A DNA stretch of 64,000 nucleotides from Bacteroides sp. (GCA_014802325.1 JAAVCK010000019.1:62001-126000), one strand, 5' to 3'. Shown: positions 52,762-62,223, counted from the stretch's first letter. A program made the numbers and translations. Notes: a model not told the origin generated them from the sequence alone.

Positions 52762-53742
52762 TCACTTTCCGAGCCACCGACGGATTTTTACACGTGCCGA
52801 GGCGCACATACGTCCGTAAAGAGGCAGCGATTCACACATACGTGTATGAAAAGCCAGACGTAGTCCTAATGTTTGCTTCAGGCTGGCAAACGAAAGTAAT
52901 CTTTCAATATCATCGTTATATCCGGGGACTTCTCTAACCGGATGGCCGCGCTCTATATATAGGCTTATGTATCGCGATAGAAAAGCATCATTCTCCGCGC
53001 GGAACTTATCTGTAAGTCCATTGAGCAGATTATAGCAGAAATATAGAGCGGTAAGCACTTTACGCTCCTTGACAAAATCGAAATTCTCACGAGTCATTGA
53101 CTCATAATTCACCACATAGCAGTATGCCGCATCGGCAAGCACAGCTATCGAGGGACGGGCTTTGACAAGCATGGTGGTAAGCACTATTCGATCGTCGGCA
53201 AAACCCTGGTGCATGATAGCGGGATATTCATATTCATCAAAAAGACGTCTGCTGAAAAGCGAGCCCCACAGTGCGTTACCTCCTCCGGTAAGTATAAACC
53301 TCATATATGAGTCAGGATTATCGGTCAGATGATCATGCCGGGTCTTTCTTACAGCCGAGCCGTCAGGCTTTATGAGGTCGAAATCACCCGCTACTATGTC
53401 AGCCTTAGACTCTACTGCCTTGTCAAGCAGTTTTTTCAAAGCACCGTCGGGTAAATAGTCGTCGGCATCTACAAAGGCGAAGTATCTGCCCTCCGCCGCA
53501 TTGTAACCGGTATGCCGGGCCATCATCGACCCCTCGTTGCGCTCCTTGTTTATCACCTTTATGCGCGGATCGGCTGAGGCCATACGCTCAAGCACAGCAG
53601 CACTGTCGTCGGCAGAGCAATCATTTACGGCCACTACCTCAATATTCTCTACCGGCTGCGACAATATCGAATCAATACATTTTTCAATGTATTTGGCAGC
53701 ATTGTATACAGGAATAATTACAGATACGTCAGGTCGGGTCAT
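52762..53742 (-). CDS. Glycosyltransferase family 2
   Basis: 326 aa from the ATG at 53742 (MTRPDVSVIIPVYNAAKYIEKC). The longer start at 53772 is a TTG inside the -7 promoter box. It has a GT-A fold: VSVIIPVYN nucleotide-binding start, AVNDCSADDS, and AFVDADDYLPD with the DxD metal site (about 90-97). No transmembrane segment; probably membrane-associated on the cytoplasmic face. It is on the opposite strand to the exopolysaccharide genes that flank it. Sugar donor unknown. Confidence 0.9.
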   Translation of the reverse strand: MTRPDVSVIIPVYNAAKYIEKCIDSILSQPVENIEVVAVNDCSADDSAAVLERMASADPRIKVINKERNEGSMMARHTGYNAAEGRYFAFVDADDYLPDGALKKLLDKAVESKADIVAGDFDLIKPDGSAVRKTRHDHLTDNPDSYMRFILTGGGNALWGSLFSRRLFDEYEYPAIMHQGFADDRIVLTTMLVKARPSIAVLADAAYCYVVNYESMTRENFDFVKERKVLTALYFCYNLLNGLTDKFRAENDAFLSRYISLYIERGHPVREVPGYNDDIERLLSFASLKQTLGLRLAFHTRMCESLPLYGRMCASARVKIRRWLGK

Positions 53743-53769
53743 GGCATTGGATTTTTTCGATTGCACATA

Positions 53770-53777
53770 CAAATTTA
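53770..53777 (-). promoter_or_regulatory. -7 element of the GT2 gene
   Basis: Minus strand TAAATTTG (53777-53770) matches TAnnTTTG and lies 27 bases before the ATG at 53742. No clear -33. It is back to back with the promoter of the acyltransferase gene. Confidence 0.5.
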
Positions 53778-53797
53778 TAAAAAAAGGCTGATATATC

Positions 53798-53828
53798 CTG
53801 CCTGAAGAATAATTTTTGACTATATTTG
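53798..53828 (+). promoter_or_regulatory. Probable promoter of the hexapeptide acyltransferase gene
   Basis: CTG at 53798-53800 (near TTG), a 20-base spacer and TATATTTG at 53821-53828. The ATG follows at 53853, 24 bases after the box. Confidence 0.55.
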
Positions 53829-53852
53829 TAAATCATAATATTTACTTCGAGT

Positions 53853-54377
53853 ATGCGAACTATTTTTTTAATCCTCTACTACTGGCTTGCCACCCATCTT
53901 CCGGGCTCATACTCGCCGTTCGGAGGACGGGTGTGGAATCGATTCCGCATATTCTGCGTAAGACATATATTCAAGAAATGCGGCAAGATCTCCACTGTAG
54001 ACCGCAAAGCATATTTCGGCTCGGGGGCCGGAATAGAAATAGGCGACTACAGCGGTATAGGCAATTCTTGCCGTTTGCCCAACGACATCAAGATCGGAAG
54101 CCATGTCATGATGGCTCCCGGAGTCACAGTGATCAACACCAATCATGAATTTTCGCGCACCGATATACCTATGTGCTTTCAGGGCGACGCCGTAAAAGCT
54201 CCCGTAGAGATAGGCGACGACGTATGGCTCGGCACAAATGCCATTATCCTACCCGGTGTGACCATCTCACGCGGCACCATCGTGGGTGCTGGATCGGTGG
54301 TGACCAAAGATTTTCCGGAATATTCAGTAATCGGAGGCAACCCTGCCCGCCTCATCCGCTCACGTCTGCGATCATGA
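53853..54377 (+). CDS. Hexapeptide-repeat acyltransferase (left-handed beta-helix)
   Basis: 174 aa. An N-terminal hydrophobic/basic segment is followed by beta-helix coils (AGIEIGDYSGIGNSC, then IKIGSHVMMAPGVTVI), the active-site-like NTNHEFS loop and the typical ending IGDDVWLGTNAIILPGVTISRGTIVGAGSVVTKDF and GNPARLI. This is the maltose/galactoside/WcaF-like acetyltransferase group, which O-acetylates sugars; a role in modifying the nearby polysaccharide is inferred. Its stop overlaps the start of the DUF4492 gene by 4 bases. Confidence 0.9.
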   Translation: MRTIFLILYYWLATHLPGSYSPFGGRVWNRFRIFCVRHIFKKCGKISTVDRKAYFGSGAGIEIGDYSGIGNSCRLPNDIKIGSHVMMAPGVTVINTNHEFSRTDIPMCFQGDAVKAPVEIGDDVWLGTNAIILPGVTISRGTIVGAGSVVTKDFPEYSVIGGNPARLIRSRLRS

Positions 54378-54604
54378 AACCTACCACTCCCCTTCTCTCC
54401 TGGCCCGGCAAAATATTCAGATTTTATGTCGAAGGCTTCCGCTCCATGACAGTGGGGCGCAGCCTGTGGGCCATCATTCTGATCAAACTGTTCATACTCT
54501 TTGCCGTGATGAAACTATTTTTCTTCCCCGACATACTCAGCCGCGACTACTCTACCGACGAGGAGCGCGCAGCTGCCGTGAGAAATACGCTTATCTCCCG
54601 ATGA
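54374..54604 (+). CDS. DUF4492 family small membrane protein next to cydAB
   Basis: 76 aa from the ATG at 54374 (MKPTTPLLSWPGKIFRFYVEGFRSM). One transmembrane helix (LWAIILIKLFILFAVMKLFFF, about 33-53) is followed by a polar end with YSTDEERAAAVRN. The pattern matches DUF4492, a small protein found before cytochrome bd genes in Bacteroidetes. By analogy with CydX it may help assemble or stabilise the oxidase; this is unproven. A longer frame upstream overlaps the acyltransferase gene and is not the real start. Lies 47 bases before cydA. Confidence 0.85.
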   Translation: MKPTTPLLSWPGKIFRFYVEGFRSMTVGRSLWAIILIKLFILFAVMKLFFFPDILSRDYSTDEERAAAVRNTLISR

Positions 54605-54651
54605 AGAAATCAATTTTAATTATCTAACCCTCATACCTATTTCTACTATTT

Positions 54652-56202
54652 ATGAATGACTTAATGAGTGTAGTCGACTGGTCGAGAGCACAGTTTGCCC
54701 TCACAGCGATGTTCCACTGGCTGTTTGTCCCGCTCACGCTGGGTCTTTCGGTCATAGTCGGAATTATGGAAACGATCTACTACCGCACACGCAGCGAGCA
54801 GTGGCTCAAAATCACAAAGTTCTGGATGACACTTTTCGGTATCAATTTCGCCATAGGTGTCGCCACCGGTATTATCCTAGAATTTGAATTCGGAACCAAC
54901 TGGTCAAATTACAGTTGGTTTGTAGGCGACATATTCGGCGCCCCGTTGGCCATAGAGGGATTACTGGCATTTTTCCTTGAGTCGACGTTTATCGCCGTAA
55001 TGTTTTTCGGATGGAACAAGGTGAGCCGAGGCTTCCACCTTACGGCCACATGGCTCACGGCTATCGGAGCATCCATCTCCGCTCTCTGGATTCTGGTGGC
55101 AAACGCATGGATGCAGTATCCTGCCGGCATGGAGTTTGACCCGGCTCAGATGCGCAACGTGATGGACAACTTTTGGGACGTGGCATTCTCGCCCGTAGCT
55201 GTCAGCAAGTTTTTCCATACCGTGTTTGACGGATGGGTGCTCGGAGCAGTTTTTGTAATCGGTATCAGCTCATGGCTTCTGATGAAACGCCGTCGCACCG
55301 ACGATGCCATCAAGTCCATCAAAGTCAGCGCATGGGTCGGAGTGACAGGCATGCTTCTTACTCTGATGACCGGTCACAGTTCGGCTGTCGACGTGGCTCG
55401 TGTGCAGCCTATGAAACTCGCTGCCATGGAAGGTCTGTATAATGGTGGCAGCAATCAGGAACTGGTAGGCTTCGGCATACTCCGCTGCACTGACGACATC
55501 AAGCCCGGCGAAGATCCGTTTGTATTCAAATTCGGAATACCCGGCGGACTGTCATTTCTCGCCCACAGTGATTTTGACGCATACGTGCCGGGAATCTACG
55601 ATATTATCGACGGTAAAGCCTCCGACGCCGATGGCAATGAAATGAATACAGCCGATTATGCCCGCCGCATCGAGTGCGGTCGTGCGGCTCACGAGGCTCT
55701 CCGAGCCTTTGACAAGGCCCTCACTGAAGGCGACTCCACAGCCATGGCAGCCTCATCGGAAGAGATAAAAGCCAACTATCAGTATTTCGGTTACGGCTAT
55801 CTTGACTCGCCCGAAGAGGCAGTGCCCCCCGTAGCCATCACTTTCTATGCGTTTCATATCATGGTAATTTGCGGAGGCTTCCTCACGCTGCTCCTCGTGG
55901 TAGTGCTCTGGGCCGTGTATTATCGCCGCGAATTACTTGAGCGCCGCTGGATGCAGTGGGTGGCCATGCTGTCAATCGCAATAGCATGGATATGCTCGCA
56001 GGCCGGATGGGTCACCGCTGAAGTAGGACGTCAGCCCTGGATTATTCAGGACCTCATGCCCAACCGCGCCGCTATCTCGGAAATCACCACAGCATCCGTG
56101 CAGCTTACATTCTGGATGTTTGCTGTAGTGTTTACATGCCTCCTTGCTGCCGAAGTGCGCATCATGATCAAACAAATATCCAAGCAATCTAAAGAGTCAT
56201 AA
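54652..56202 (+). CDS. cydA: Cytochrome bd ubiquinol/menaquinol oxidase subunit I
   Basis: 516 aa, about nine transmembrane helices. Heme ligand candidates are H22 (MFHWLFVPLTLG), H188 (SKFFHT) and M403 (FHIMV), in line with E. coli H19/H186/M393. Quinol loop between helices VI and VII contains KLAAMEGLYN and a Q-loop of moderate length. It reduces O2 to water with menaquinol at high affinity, letting an anaerobe use or detoxify nanomolar oxygen. 2 bases before cydB. Confidence 0.95.
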   Translation: MNDLMSVVDWSRAQFALTAMFHWLFVPLTLGLSVIVGIMETIYYRTRSEQWLKITKFWMTLFGINFAIGVATGIILEFEFGTNWSNYSWFVGDIFGAPLAIEGLLAFFLESTFIAVMFFGWNKVSRGFHLTATWLTAIGASISALWILVANAWMQYPAGMEFDPAQMRNVMDNFWDVAFSPVAVSKFFHTVFDGWVLGAVFVIGISSWLLMKRRRTDDAIKSIKVSAWVGVTGMLLTLMTGHSSAVDVARVQPMKLAAMEGLYNGGSNQELVGFGILRCTDDIKPGEDPFVFKFGIPGGLSFLAHSDFDAYVPGIYDIIDGKASDADGNEMNTADYARRIECGRAAHEALRAFDKALTEGDSTAMAASSEEIKANYQYFGYGYLDSPEEAVPPVAITFYAFHIMVICGGFLTLLLVVVLWAVYYRRELLERRWMQWVAMLSIAIAWICSQAGWVTAEVGRQPWIIQDLMPNRAAISEITTASVQLTFWMFAVVFTCLLAAEVRIMIKQISKQSKES

Positions 56203-56204
56203 CA

Positions 56205-57356
56205 ATGAAACTGGAATTATTACAACAATATTGGTGGCTTCTGATCTCGGTGTTGGGTGCCATACTGGTGTTTCTGCTTTTCGTGCAGGGCGGACAATCC
56301 ATGCTCCTCTGCCGCCGCAAAAATGAGTCAGCCACACGATTCATGATCAGCGCTCTCGGACATAAATGGGAGCTCACCTTCACTACGCTGGTAGTATTCG
56401 GGGGTGCATTTTTTGCCTCGTTTCCTCTGTTTTACTCCACCAGTTTCGGTGGTGCTTACTGGTTGTGGATGACCATCCTCATCAGTTTCGTACTTCAGGC
56501 CGTAAGTTATGAGTTCCGTGCCAAGCAGGGCAATCTGTTAGGCACACGCACCTATGATGCGTTTCTGTTTTTCAACGGATGCGCAGGTTGCATACTTTTG
56601 GGCGTGGCTGTGGCCATGATGTTTTTCGGTGCTGAGTTTACCGTAGCCAAGACCAATATTCTTGACTCGGGCGCACCCGTAATCTCTCAGTGGGCCGACA
56701 CTCACGGATGGGAAGCCATCTTCAACTGGAAAAATCTCCTGCTTGGAGTCACAGTGCTGTTTCTTGCCCGCACTCAGGCTGCGCTCTACTTCATGAATCA
56801 TGATGCCGAGGATGAAGAATTTTTCAACCTCAACAAGCGGTCAGTACTCATCAACGGCGCAATTTTCGTGATGTTTTTCCTCGTATTCCTTGCCGTGCTC
56901 CTCACCGCCACAGGACTTGAAACCGTAACCGACAGCGGACTCAACGGCTGGAACAGCACATACCGCGAAGTTCCCTACAAGTATTTCCTCAACTACGTGG
57001 ATATGTGGTGGTGTCTTGTGATACTGCTCGCAGGTGTATTGATGGTGCTCTACGGTGTGCTCCGGTCGGTATTTGCCAGGAAATTCACTTGCGGTATCTG
57101 GTGGACGGGCATAGGCACGGTACTTGTGGTGCTCACTCTCTTCTGGGTAGCCGGTTACAACAATACCCCCTACTATCCTTCACTGCTTGATCAGTCATCA
57201 TCGCTGACTATCCACAACAGTTCGTCGTCGCTTTTCACGCTCAATGTCATGTCGTGGGTATCTGTAATCATCCCCGTAGTGGTAGCATATATCGCTTACG
57301 CATGGTACAAGATGGACTCTAAAGATAAAAATTCCACCGACGATGCATCATACTGA
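56205..57356 (+). CDS. cydB: Cytochrome bd oxidase subunit II
   Basis: 383 aa, about eight to nine transmembrane helices. LLISVLGAILVFLLFVQGGQSM at the start, ALGHKWELTFTTLVVFGGAFFASFP and YEFRAKQGN follow the CydB pattern. Partner of CydA. The last 14 bases overlap the M18 aminopeptidase gene, so both are probably on one mRNA. Confidence 0.94.
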   Translation: MKLELLQQYWWLLISVLGAILVFLLFVQGGQSMLLCRRKNESATRFMISALGHKWELTFTTLVVFGGAFFASFPLFYSTSFGGAYWLWMTILISFVLQAVSYEFRAKQGNLLGTRTYDAFLFFNGCAGCILLGVAVAMMFFGAEFTVAKTNILDSGAPVISQWADTHGWEAIFNWKNLLLGVTVLFLARTQAALYFMNHDAEDEEFFNLNKRSVLINGAIFVMFFLVFLAVLLTATGLETVTDSGLNGWNSTYREVPYKYFLNYVDMWWCLVILLAGVLMVLYGVLRSVFARKFTCGIWWTGIGTVLVVLTLFWVAGYNNTPYYPSLLDQSSSLTIHNSSSSLFTLNVMSWVSVIIPVVVAYIAYAWYKMDSKDKNSTDDASY

Positions 57357-58644
57357 TTCTCACATAGAAGATCTGATAGATTTTCTCGACAATTCACCCG
57401 TTAATTTCCTTGCCGCAGCTCAGGTTGCGGCAAGGCTCGATAATGCCGGATTTATCCGTCTCGAACCCACCGAAGAGTGGACCGTAGAAAAGGGCGGGAA
57501 GTATTACATTGTAAAAAATTCAAGTGCCGTATTCGCATTTATCGTGGGACACGGTCACCCTTCGGCGGGCTATCATATCATTTCAGCCCACTCCGATTCG
57601 CCCTGCTTCCGCATAAAGCCTAATGCCGAGATTCTCTGCCCCGGCGGAGCCGTTAAGCTCAATGTGGAGGTGTATGGCGGACCGATTCTCTACACTTGGT
57701 TTGACCGTCCTCTTTCAGTAGCCGGCCGCGTGATAGTGAAATCCGCGTCGCCACTCCATCCGGAGACTCGACTTATCCACATCCGCCGTCCGCTGCTCAC
57801 CATACCTCATCTGGCCATACACTTCAACCGTCAGGTCAATGACGGCAACCCGCTGTCGCGTCAAAAAGACATGCTTCCCGTAATAGCATTGATAAAAGAT
57901 GCGACCGAGAAAGACGATCTGCTGCTCAATCTCGTGGCTGAAGAGGCAGGAGTGGATAAATCGGATATACTCGACTTCGATCTATCGCTCTATGACACCA
58001 CTCCGGCTTGCCGACTCGGCCTCAACGACGAGTTCATCACCTCGGGCAGACTCGATGACTTGTCAATGGTCCACGCCGCACTGTCGGCTCTGCTCTCAGC
58101 ACCCGCTGAGTGCGATGCCACCAGGGTAATGGCGATTTTCGACAATGAAGAGACCGGATCAGGTACAAAGCAGGGAGCGGCTTCGCCTGTCCTCGACCAT
58201 TTGCTCCGACGCATCAACGCATGTGCCGGAGGCAAGGAAGAGGATTATTTCCGCGCCATAGACAATTCATTCATGATATCGGCCGACAATGCCCACGGAG
58301 TTCATCCCAACTACGTGGAGAAGCAAGATCCTACCAACCACCCTGCTCTCGGTGGCGGTCCGGTCATCAAAATTAATGCCAACTGCAAGTACATGACCGA
58401 TGCCGACTCGGCCGCTGTGTTCCGCTCCTTATGCGACGCTGCCGGCGTGCCTTGCCAGTATTTTGTAAATCACAGCGATGTAGCCGGAGGCTCCACTTTA
58501 GGCAATATCCTCACTTCACAGATAGATCTGCGCGGTGTGGATATGGGCGCGGCTCTATGGGCCATGCACTCCGTCCGCGAAACAGCGTCAGCTGCCGACC
58601 ATGATATGATCATACGTGTGTTCGGCGAATTTTACTCTCTGTAA
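57343..58644 (+). CDS. M18 family aminopeptidase
   Basis: 433 aa zinc aminopeptidase of the aspartyl-aminopeptidase family. It has ISAHSDSPCFRIKPN (metal-binding His), TSGRLDDLSMVHAAL (bridging Asp), FDNEETGSGTKQGA (catalytic/metal Glu), ISADNAHGVHPNY (metal Asp/His) and the final MHSVRETASAADH (metal His). All key residues present and length normal. Cytoplasmic. It ends the cydAB transcript at a strong hairpin. Confidence 0.94.
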   Translation: MHHTDSHIEDLIDFLDNSPVNFLAAAQVAARLDNAGFIRLEPTEEWTVEKGGKYYIVKNSSAVFAFIVGHGHPSAGYHIISAHSDSPCFRIKPNAEILCPGGAVKLNVEVYGGPILYTWFDRPLSVAGRVIVKSASPLHPETRLIHIRRPLLTIPHLAIHFNRQVNDGNPLSRQKDMLPVIALIKDATEKDDLLLNLVAEEAGVDKSDILDFDLSLYDTTPACRLGLNDEFITSGRLDDLSMVHAALSALLSAPAECDATRVMAIFDNEETGSGTKQGAASPVLDHLLRRINACAGGKEEDYFRAIDNSFMISADNAHGVHPNYVEKQDPTNHPALGGGPVIKINANCKYMTDADSAAVFRSLCDAAGVPCQYFVNHSDVAGGSTLGNILTSQIDLRGVDMGAALWAMHSVRETASAADHDMIIRVFGEFYSL

Positions 58645-58671
58645 CCGGTCATTTCGACTTTATAAAAAAAC

Positions 58672-58711
58672 ATGACGTGGAGCTTCACCCGAGGCTTCAC
58701 GTCATATTTTT
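58672..58711. terminator. Bidirectional rho-independent terminator
   Basis: ATGACGTGGAGC (58672-58683), a 10-base loop and GCTTCACGTCAT (58694-58705) form a 12-bp stem with one G-T pair. An A run (AAAAAAA) precedes and ATTTTTT follows it, so it can end both the aminopeptidase transcript (+) and the rfb operon transcript (-). Confidence 0.88.
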
Positions 58712-58728
58712 TCAGACCTTATCGGATA

Positions 58729-59862
58729 TCATCTGTTGGCATACATATCCTCATAGTATTTCTCGTAAGCGCCGGAGGTGATATTGTCAATCCATTCCTG
58801 ATTGTCGAGATACCAGCGGACGGTTTTCTCAATACCTTCCTCGAATTGCAGCGACGGCTCCCAGCCGAGTTCATCGCGCAACTTCCGCGAGTCGATGGCA
58901 TAGCGGCTGTCGTGACCCGGGCGGTCGGTGACATATCTTATCAGACCGAGCGAGTGCCCCTCGGGATTACCGAGCATACGGTCAACGGTCTTGATTATCA
59001 CCTTTATCAAGTCAATATTTTTCCATTCGTTGAATCCACCGATATTGTAAGTTTCAGCCGTCTTACCGCTATGAAATATCAGGTCTATGGCGCGGGCATG
59101 GTCCTCTACGAAAAGCCAGTCACGCACATTCTCGCCCTTGCCGTAAACGGGCAACTCTTTTCCATTGCGGATATTGTTGATAAATAGCGGTATCAGCTTT
59201 TCGGGAAATTGATACGGACCATAGTTGTTAGAGCAGTTAGTCACCACCACAGGCATACCGTAGGTATCGTGATAAGCTCTCACAAAGTGGTCAGACGACG
59301 CTTTCGAGGCCGAGTAGGGAGAATGAGGATCATACTTCGACGTTTCAACAAAAAACTCCGTACCGTAAGCCGTGTGGCCTTTGGCTGATGCTTTGGTAGT
59401 GGCGCCGGCCTCTATACCATCAGGGTGAGTGAGAGCCAGAGATCCATATACCTCATCGGTAGATACGTGATAGAATCGCTTGCCGGCATATTTCTCGGGT
59501 AGTGACTCCCAATATTCACGTGCAGCCTGAAGCAGCGAAAGTGTACCCATCACATTGGTGCGGGCAAAAGCGAAGGGATTTTTTATCGAGCGATCCACGT
59601 GGCTTTCTGCAGCCAGATGTATCACTCCGTCGATCTCGTATTCCTTCATCACCTGACGCATACGGTCGAGGTCGGCAATATCAGCCTTTACGAAAGTGTA
59701 GTTGGGCTTGTGCTCTATATCCTTTAGATTTGCGAGATTACCGGCATAAGTAAGCAGATCGAGATTGACGATATGATAGTCGGGATAGCGGTTAACCATC
59801 AGTCTTACCACATGGCTGCCGATAAATCCGGCTCCGCCTGTTATCAGTATATTGCGTTTCAT
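58729..59862 (-). CDS. rfbB: dTDP-glucose 4,6-dehydratase
   Basis: An SDR enzyme that converts dTDP-glucose to dTDP-4-keto-6-deoxyglucose. 377 aa with GGAGFIGSHVVRL for NAD binding, VSTDEVYGSL (catalytic T, D, E), YSASKASSDH (Tyr and Lys) and NCSNNYGPYQFPEKLIPL. Last gene of the operon rfbA-rfbC-rfbD-rfbB; overlaps rfbD by 4 bases. Confidence 0.96.
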   Translation of the reverse strand: MKRNILITGGAGFIGSHVVRLMVNRYPDYHIVNLDLLTYAGNLANLKDIEHKPNYTFVKADIADLDRMRQVMKEYEIDGVIHLAAESHVDRSIKNPFAFARTNVMGTLSLLQAAREYWESLPEKYAGKRFYHVSTDEVYGSLALTHPDGIEAGATTKASAKGHTAYGTEFFVETSKYDPHSPYSASKASSDHFVRAYHDTYGMPVVVTNCSNNYGPYQFPEKLIPLFINNIRNGKELPVYGKGENVRDWLFVEDHARAIDLIFHSGKTAETYNIGGFNEWKNIDLIKVIIKTVDRMLGNPEGHSLGLIRYVTDRPGHDSRYAIDSRKLRDELGWEPSLQFEEGIEKTVRWYLDNQEWIDNITSGAYEKYYEDMYANR

Positions 59863-60728
59863 TCGTTTTTAAGTTTATCCACACAGTCAGCAAGCGATGT
59901 GGCCCAGTGAGGTATTTTTATGCCGAATGTGGTTTTGATTTTAGTTTTGTCGAGCACCGAGTAAGAGGGGCGGATCACCTTCGAGGGAAACTCGTAGGAG
60001 TGACATGGCTGAATATCACACCTGTCATTTCCGGCAAGTGCAGCGATAGCACATGCAAAGTCATACCACGACGTCACCCCTTCGTCGGTATAATGATATA
60101 CACCTGCATGATCTATAAAGAGCCTGCGGTCTACGATGCTTATTATCGCTTCTGCAAGATCGCGGGCATAGGTAGGAGTACCCGTCTGGTCAAACACTAC
60201 GTTGAGATGCGGTCGGTCGGCTGTAAGCCGCATCATGGTTTTGACAAAATTTTTGCCATACTCCGAATACAGCCATGCCGTGCGCAGAATCAGTGCATCG
60301 ACTCCGCTACGCTCTATAGCCTTCTCTCCGTCAAGTTTCGTAACGCCATATACACCGGTGGGATTTTCAGGTTCGTCCTCTCCTCTGGGTGTATTTCCGG
60401 TATTGCCTCCGAACACATAGTCGGTGGATATATGTATCAGCCATCCTCCGCGCGCCTTCATAGCTTCGGCAAGATAGCCGGGGGCATCGGAGTTAATCAA
60501 CCGTGCAGTCGATTCATCATCTTCTGCCCGCTCCACATCAGTATAGGCAGCGCAGTTGATTATCATGTCAACATTGTGGTCGGTTACCACTCTGACGATT
60601 TCGTCAGGCGAAGTAATGTCGAGCTCAACCCGGTCGGTAAAAATGTAGTTATCCACCGCTCCGGCTTCCACACGGTCGCGAAGACATCGACCAAGCTGGC
60701 CATTGGCACCCGTTACAAGAATATTCAT
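59859..60728 (-). CDS. rfbD: dTDP-4-dehydrorhamnose reductase
   Basis: Last reaction to dTDP-L-rhamnose, NADPH dependent. 289 aa with VTGANGQLGRCL, NCAAYTDVERAE, ISTDYVFGG, YGVTKLDGEKA (catalytic Tyr/Lys) and a C-terminal substrate domain with RPSYSVLDK. Overlaps rfbC by one base and rfbB by four. Confidence 0.95.
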   Translation of the reverse strand: MNILVTGANGQLGRCLRDRVEAGAVDNYIFTDRVELDITSPDEIVRVVTDHNVDMIINCAAYTDVERAEDDESTARLINSDAPGYLAEAMKARGGWLIHISTDYVFGGNTGNTPRGEDEPENPTGVYGVTKLDGEKAIERSGVDALILRTAWLYSEYGKNFVKTMMRLTADRPHLNVVFDQTGTPTYARDLAEAIISIVDRRLFIDHAGVYHYTDEGVTSWYDFACAIAALAGNDRCDIQPCHSYEFPSKVIRPSYSVLDKTKIKTTFGIKIPHWATSLADCVDKLKNE

Positions 60729-61288
60729 TACTTTCCGTAAATAAATGGTGATACAAAATCAGCAAACGCAGGAAGCATTTTATCCTTGTCGCTCATTATG
60801 GCATCGACAGGATCAATCGGGAGCACAAGTCCGTCGGGCGGAGCCAGAAGGGATATGCCCCCCTCGGCTTCGGGATGATAATATTGGTCACACTTATATT
60901 GAAACACAGCAGTAGGGCTCATCACAGCAAATCCGTGGGCAAATCCTCGCGGGACATAAAACTGCAAATGATTCTCAGCCGACAGCTCGGCCATGACACA
61001 ACGGCCATATGTGGGCGAACCTACGCGGATATCTACAGCAAAATCCACTACCGTGCCCTCGACACATCTCACGAGTTTTGCCTGGGCATATGGCGGACGC
61101 TGAAAGTGCAGACCACGCATTACTCCGCGTGAGCTACGCGATTCATTATCCTGCACGAAGTCAGTCTTAGCCACCTTTTCGTGAAACTCACTCTCACGGA
61201 AACTCTCGAAAAAGTATCCGCGTGCATCGCTCCATACCTTAGGGCGGATAATCTTTACGTCTTCTATATCAGTATCTATCACTTCCAT
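60728..61288 (-). CDS. rfbC: dTDP-4-dehydrorhamnose 3,5-epimerase
   Basis: Cupin-fold epimerase, 186 aa. DVKIIRPKVWSDARGYFFESF, SRGVMRGLHFQRPPYAQAKLVRC (catalytic His) and FYVPRGFAHGFAVMSPTAVFQYKCDQYY are RfbC landmarks. 4 bases after rfbA. Confidence 0.95.
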   Translation of the reverse strand: MEVIDTDIEDVKIIRPKVWSDARGYFFESFRESEFHEKVAKTDFVQDNESRSSRGVMRGLHFQRPPYAQAKLVRCVEGTVVDFAVDIRVGSPTYGRCVMAELSAENHLQFYVPRGFAHGFAVMSPTAVFQYKCDQYYHPEAEGGISLLAPPDGLVLPIDPVDAIMSDKDKMLPAFADFVSPFIYGK

Positions 61289-61292
61289 AGTG

Positions 61293-62189
61293 TCAGAACT
61301 TATCTAAATGATCCACCTCGTCGATTACCTTCATAAGATACTGGCCGTACTGATTTCTGAGCATCGGACGGGCGAGATCCTCCATTTTTTCGCGGCTTAT
61401 CCAGCCATTGCGGTAAGCAATTCCCTCCAGACACGCTATCTTCAGACCCTGACGCTTCTCAAGCACCTCCACATAGATAGATGCCTCGGCAAGCGAATCA
61501 TGCGTACCGGTATCGAGCCATGCGAATCCGCGTGGCAGCGTCTCCACCGCAAGATTTCCCTCAGCAAGAAAGGCCTGATTGACCGACGTAATCTCAAGTT
61601 CGCCACGGTCCGACGGCTTGATGTGACGGGCTATGTCGACCACCGAATTTGGATAGAAATAAAGCCCCACTACAGCGTAGTGGCTTTTGGGGTGCTCGGG
61701 TTTTTCTTCGATGGAAAGGCAGTTGCCGTCGCGGTCAAATTCGGCCACGCCATATCGCTCCGGATCGTTGACCCAGTAGCCGAATACACTTGCTTTTCCT
61801 TCGCGCTCTACCCTATCCACCGCATGCGACAGCACCTCGGTAAAACCTGCTCCATGAAATATATTGTCGCCCAGCACAAGGCACACCGAATCGTCGCCTA
61901 TGAAATCACGGCCTATGATGAAAGCCTGAGCCAGACCGTCGGGCGACGGTTGCTCGGCATAGCTGAGATTAAGACCGAAGTCACTGCCGTCGCCGAGCAG
62001 TCGGCGAAATCCGGGCAGATCGTCGGGGGTGGATATCAGTAGTATGTCTCTGATACCGGCCATCATCAGTGTGGATATGGGATAATACACCATCGGTTTG
62101 TCAAACACGGGCAGAAGTTGCTTGGACACGCCTTTGGTTATCGGATATAAACGAGTGCCGGATCCTCCGGCCAATACTATTCCTTTCAT
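61293..62189 (-). CDS. rfbA: Glucose-1-phosphate thymidylyltransferase
   Basis: First enzyme of the dTDP-rhamnose pathway (glucose-1-P + dTTP). 298 aa from the ATG at 62189 ([16 protein letters not shown]); a start at 62240 would add 17 residues not seen in the family. It has [25 protein letters not shown] (metal Asp), EEKPEHPKS and [11 protein letters not shown]. First gene of the operon. Just upstream sit a TAAATTTG box and a terminator-like hairpin. Confidence 0.96.
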   Translation of the reverse strand: MKGIVLAGGSGTRLYPITKGVSKQLLPVFDKPMVYYPISTLMMAGIRDILLISTPDDLPGFRRLLGDGSDFGLNLSYAEQPSPDGLAQAFIIGRDFIGDDSVCLVLGDNIFHGAGFTEVLSHAVDRVEREGKASVFGYWVNDPERYGVAEFDRDGNCLSIEEKPEHPKSHYAVVGLYFYPNSVVDIARHIKPSDRGELEITSVNQAFLAEGNLAVETLPRGFAWLDTGTHDSLAEASIYVEVLEKRQGLKIACLEGIAYRNGWISREKMEDLARPMLRNQYGQYLMKVIDEVDHLDKF

Positions 62190-62215
62190 TAATGAACTGA
62201 GGCTTTTGTTTACTG

Positions 62216-62223
62216 CAAATTTA
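62216..62223 (-). promoter_or_regulatory. Proximal -7 element of the rfb operon
   Basis: Minus strand TAAATTTG (62223-62216) matches TAnnTTTG, with GTG at 62245-62243 as a weak -33 (19-base spacer). A transcript from here would start just downstream of the hairpin at 62250-62286 and give a leader of about 25 bases before the rfbA ATG. Confidence 0.5.

Noticed and set aside
54173-54373. Longer frame before the DUF4492 gene
   Set aside because: It overlaps the acyltransferase gene in another frame and ends in the known small protein; the ATG at 54374 fits the family.
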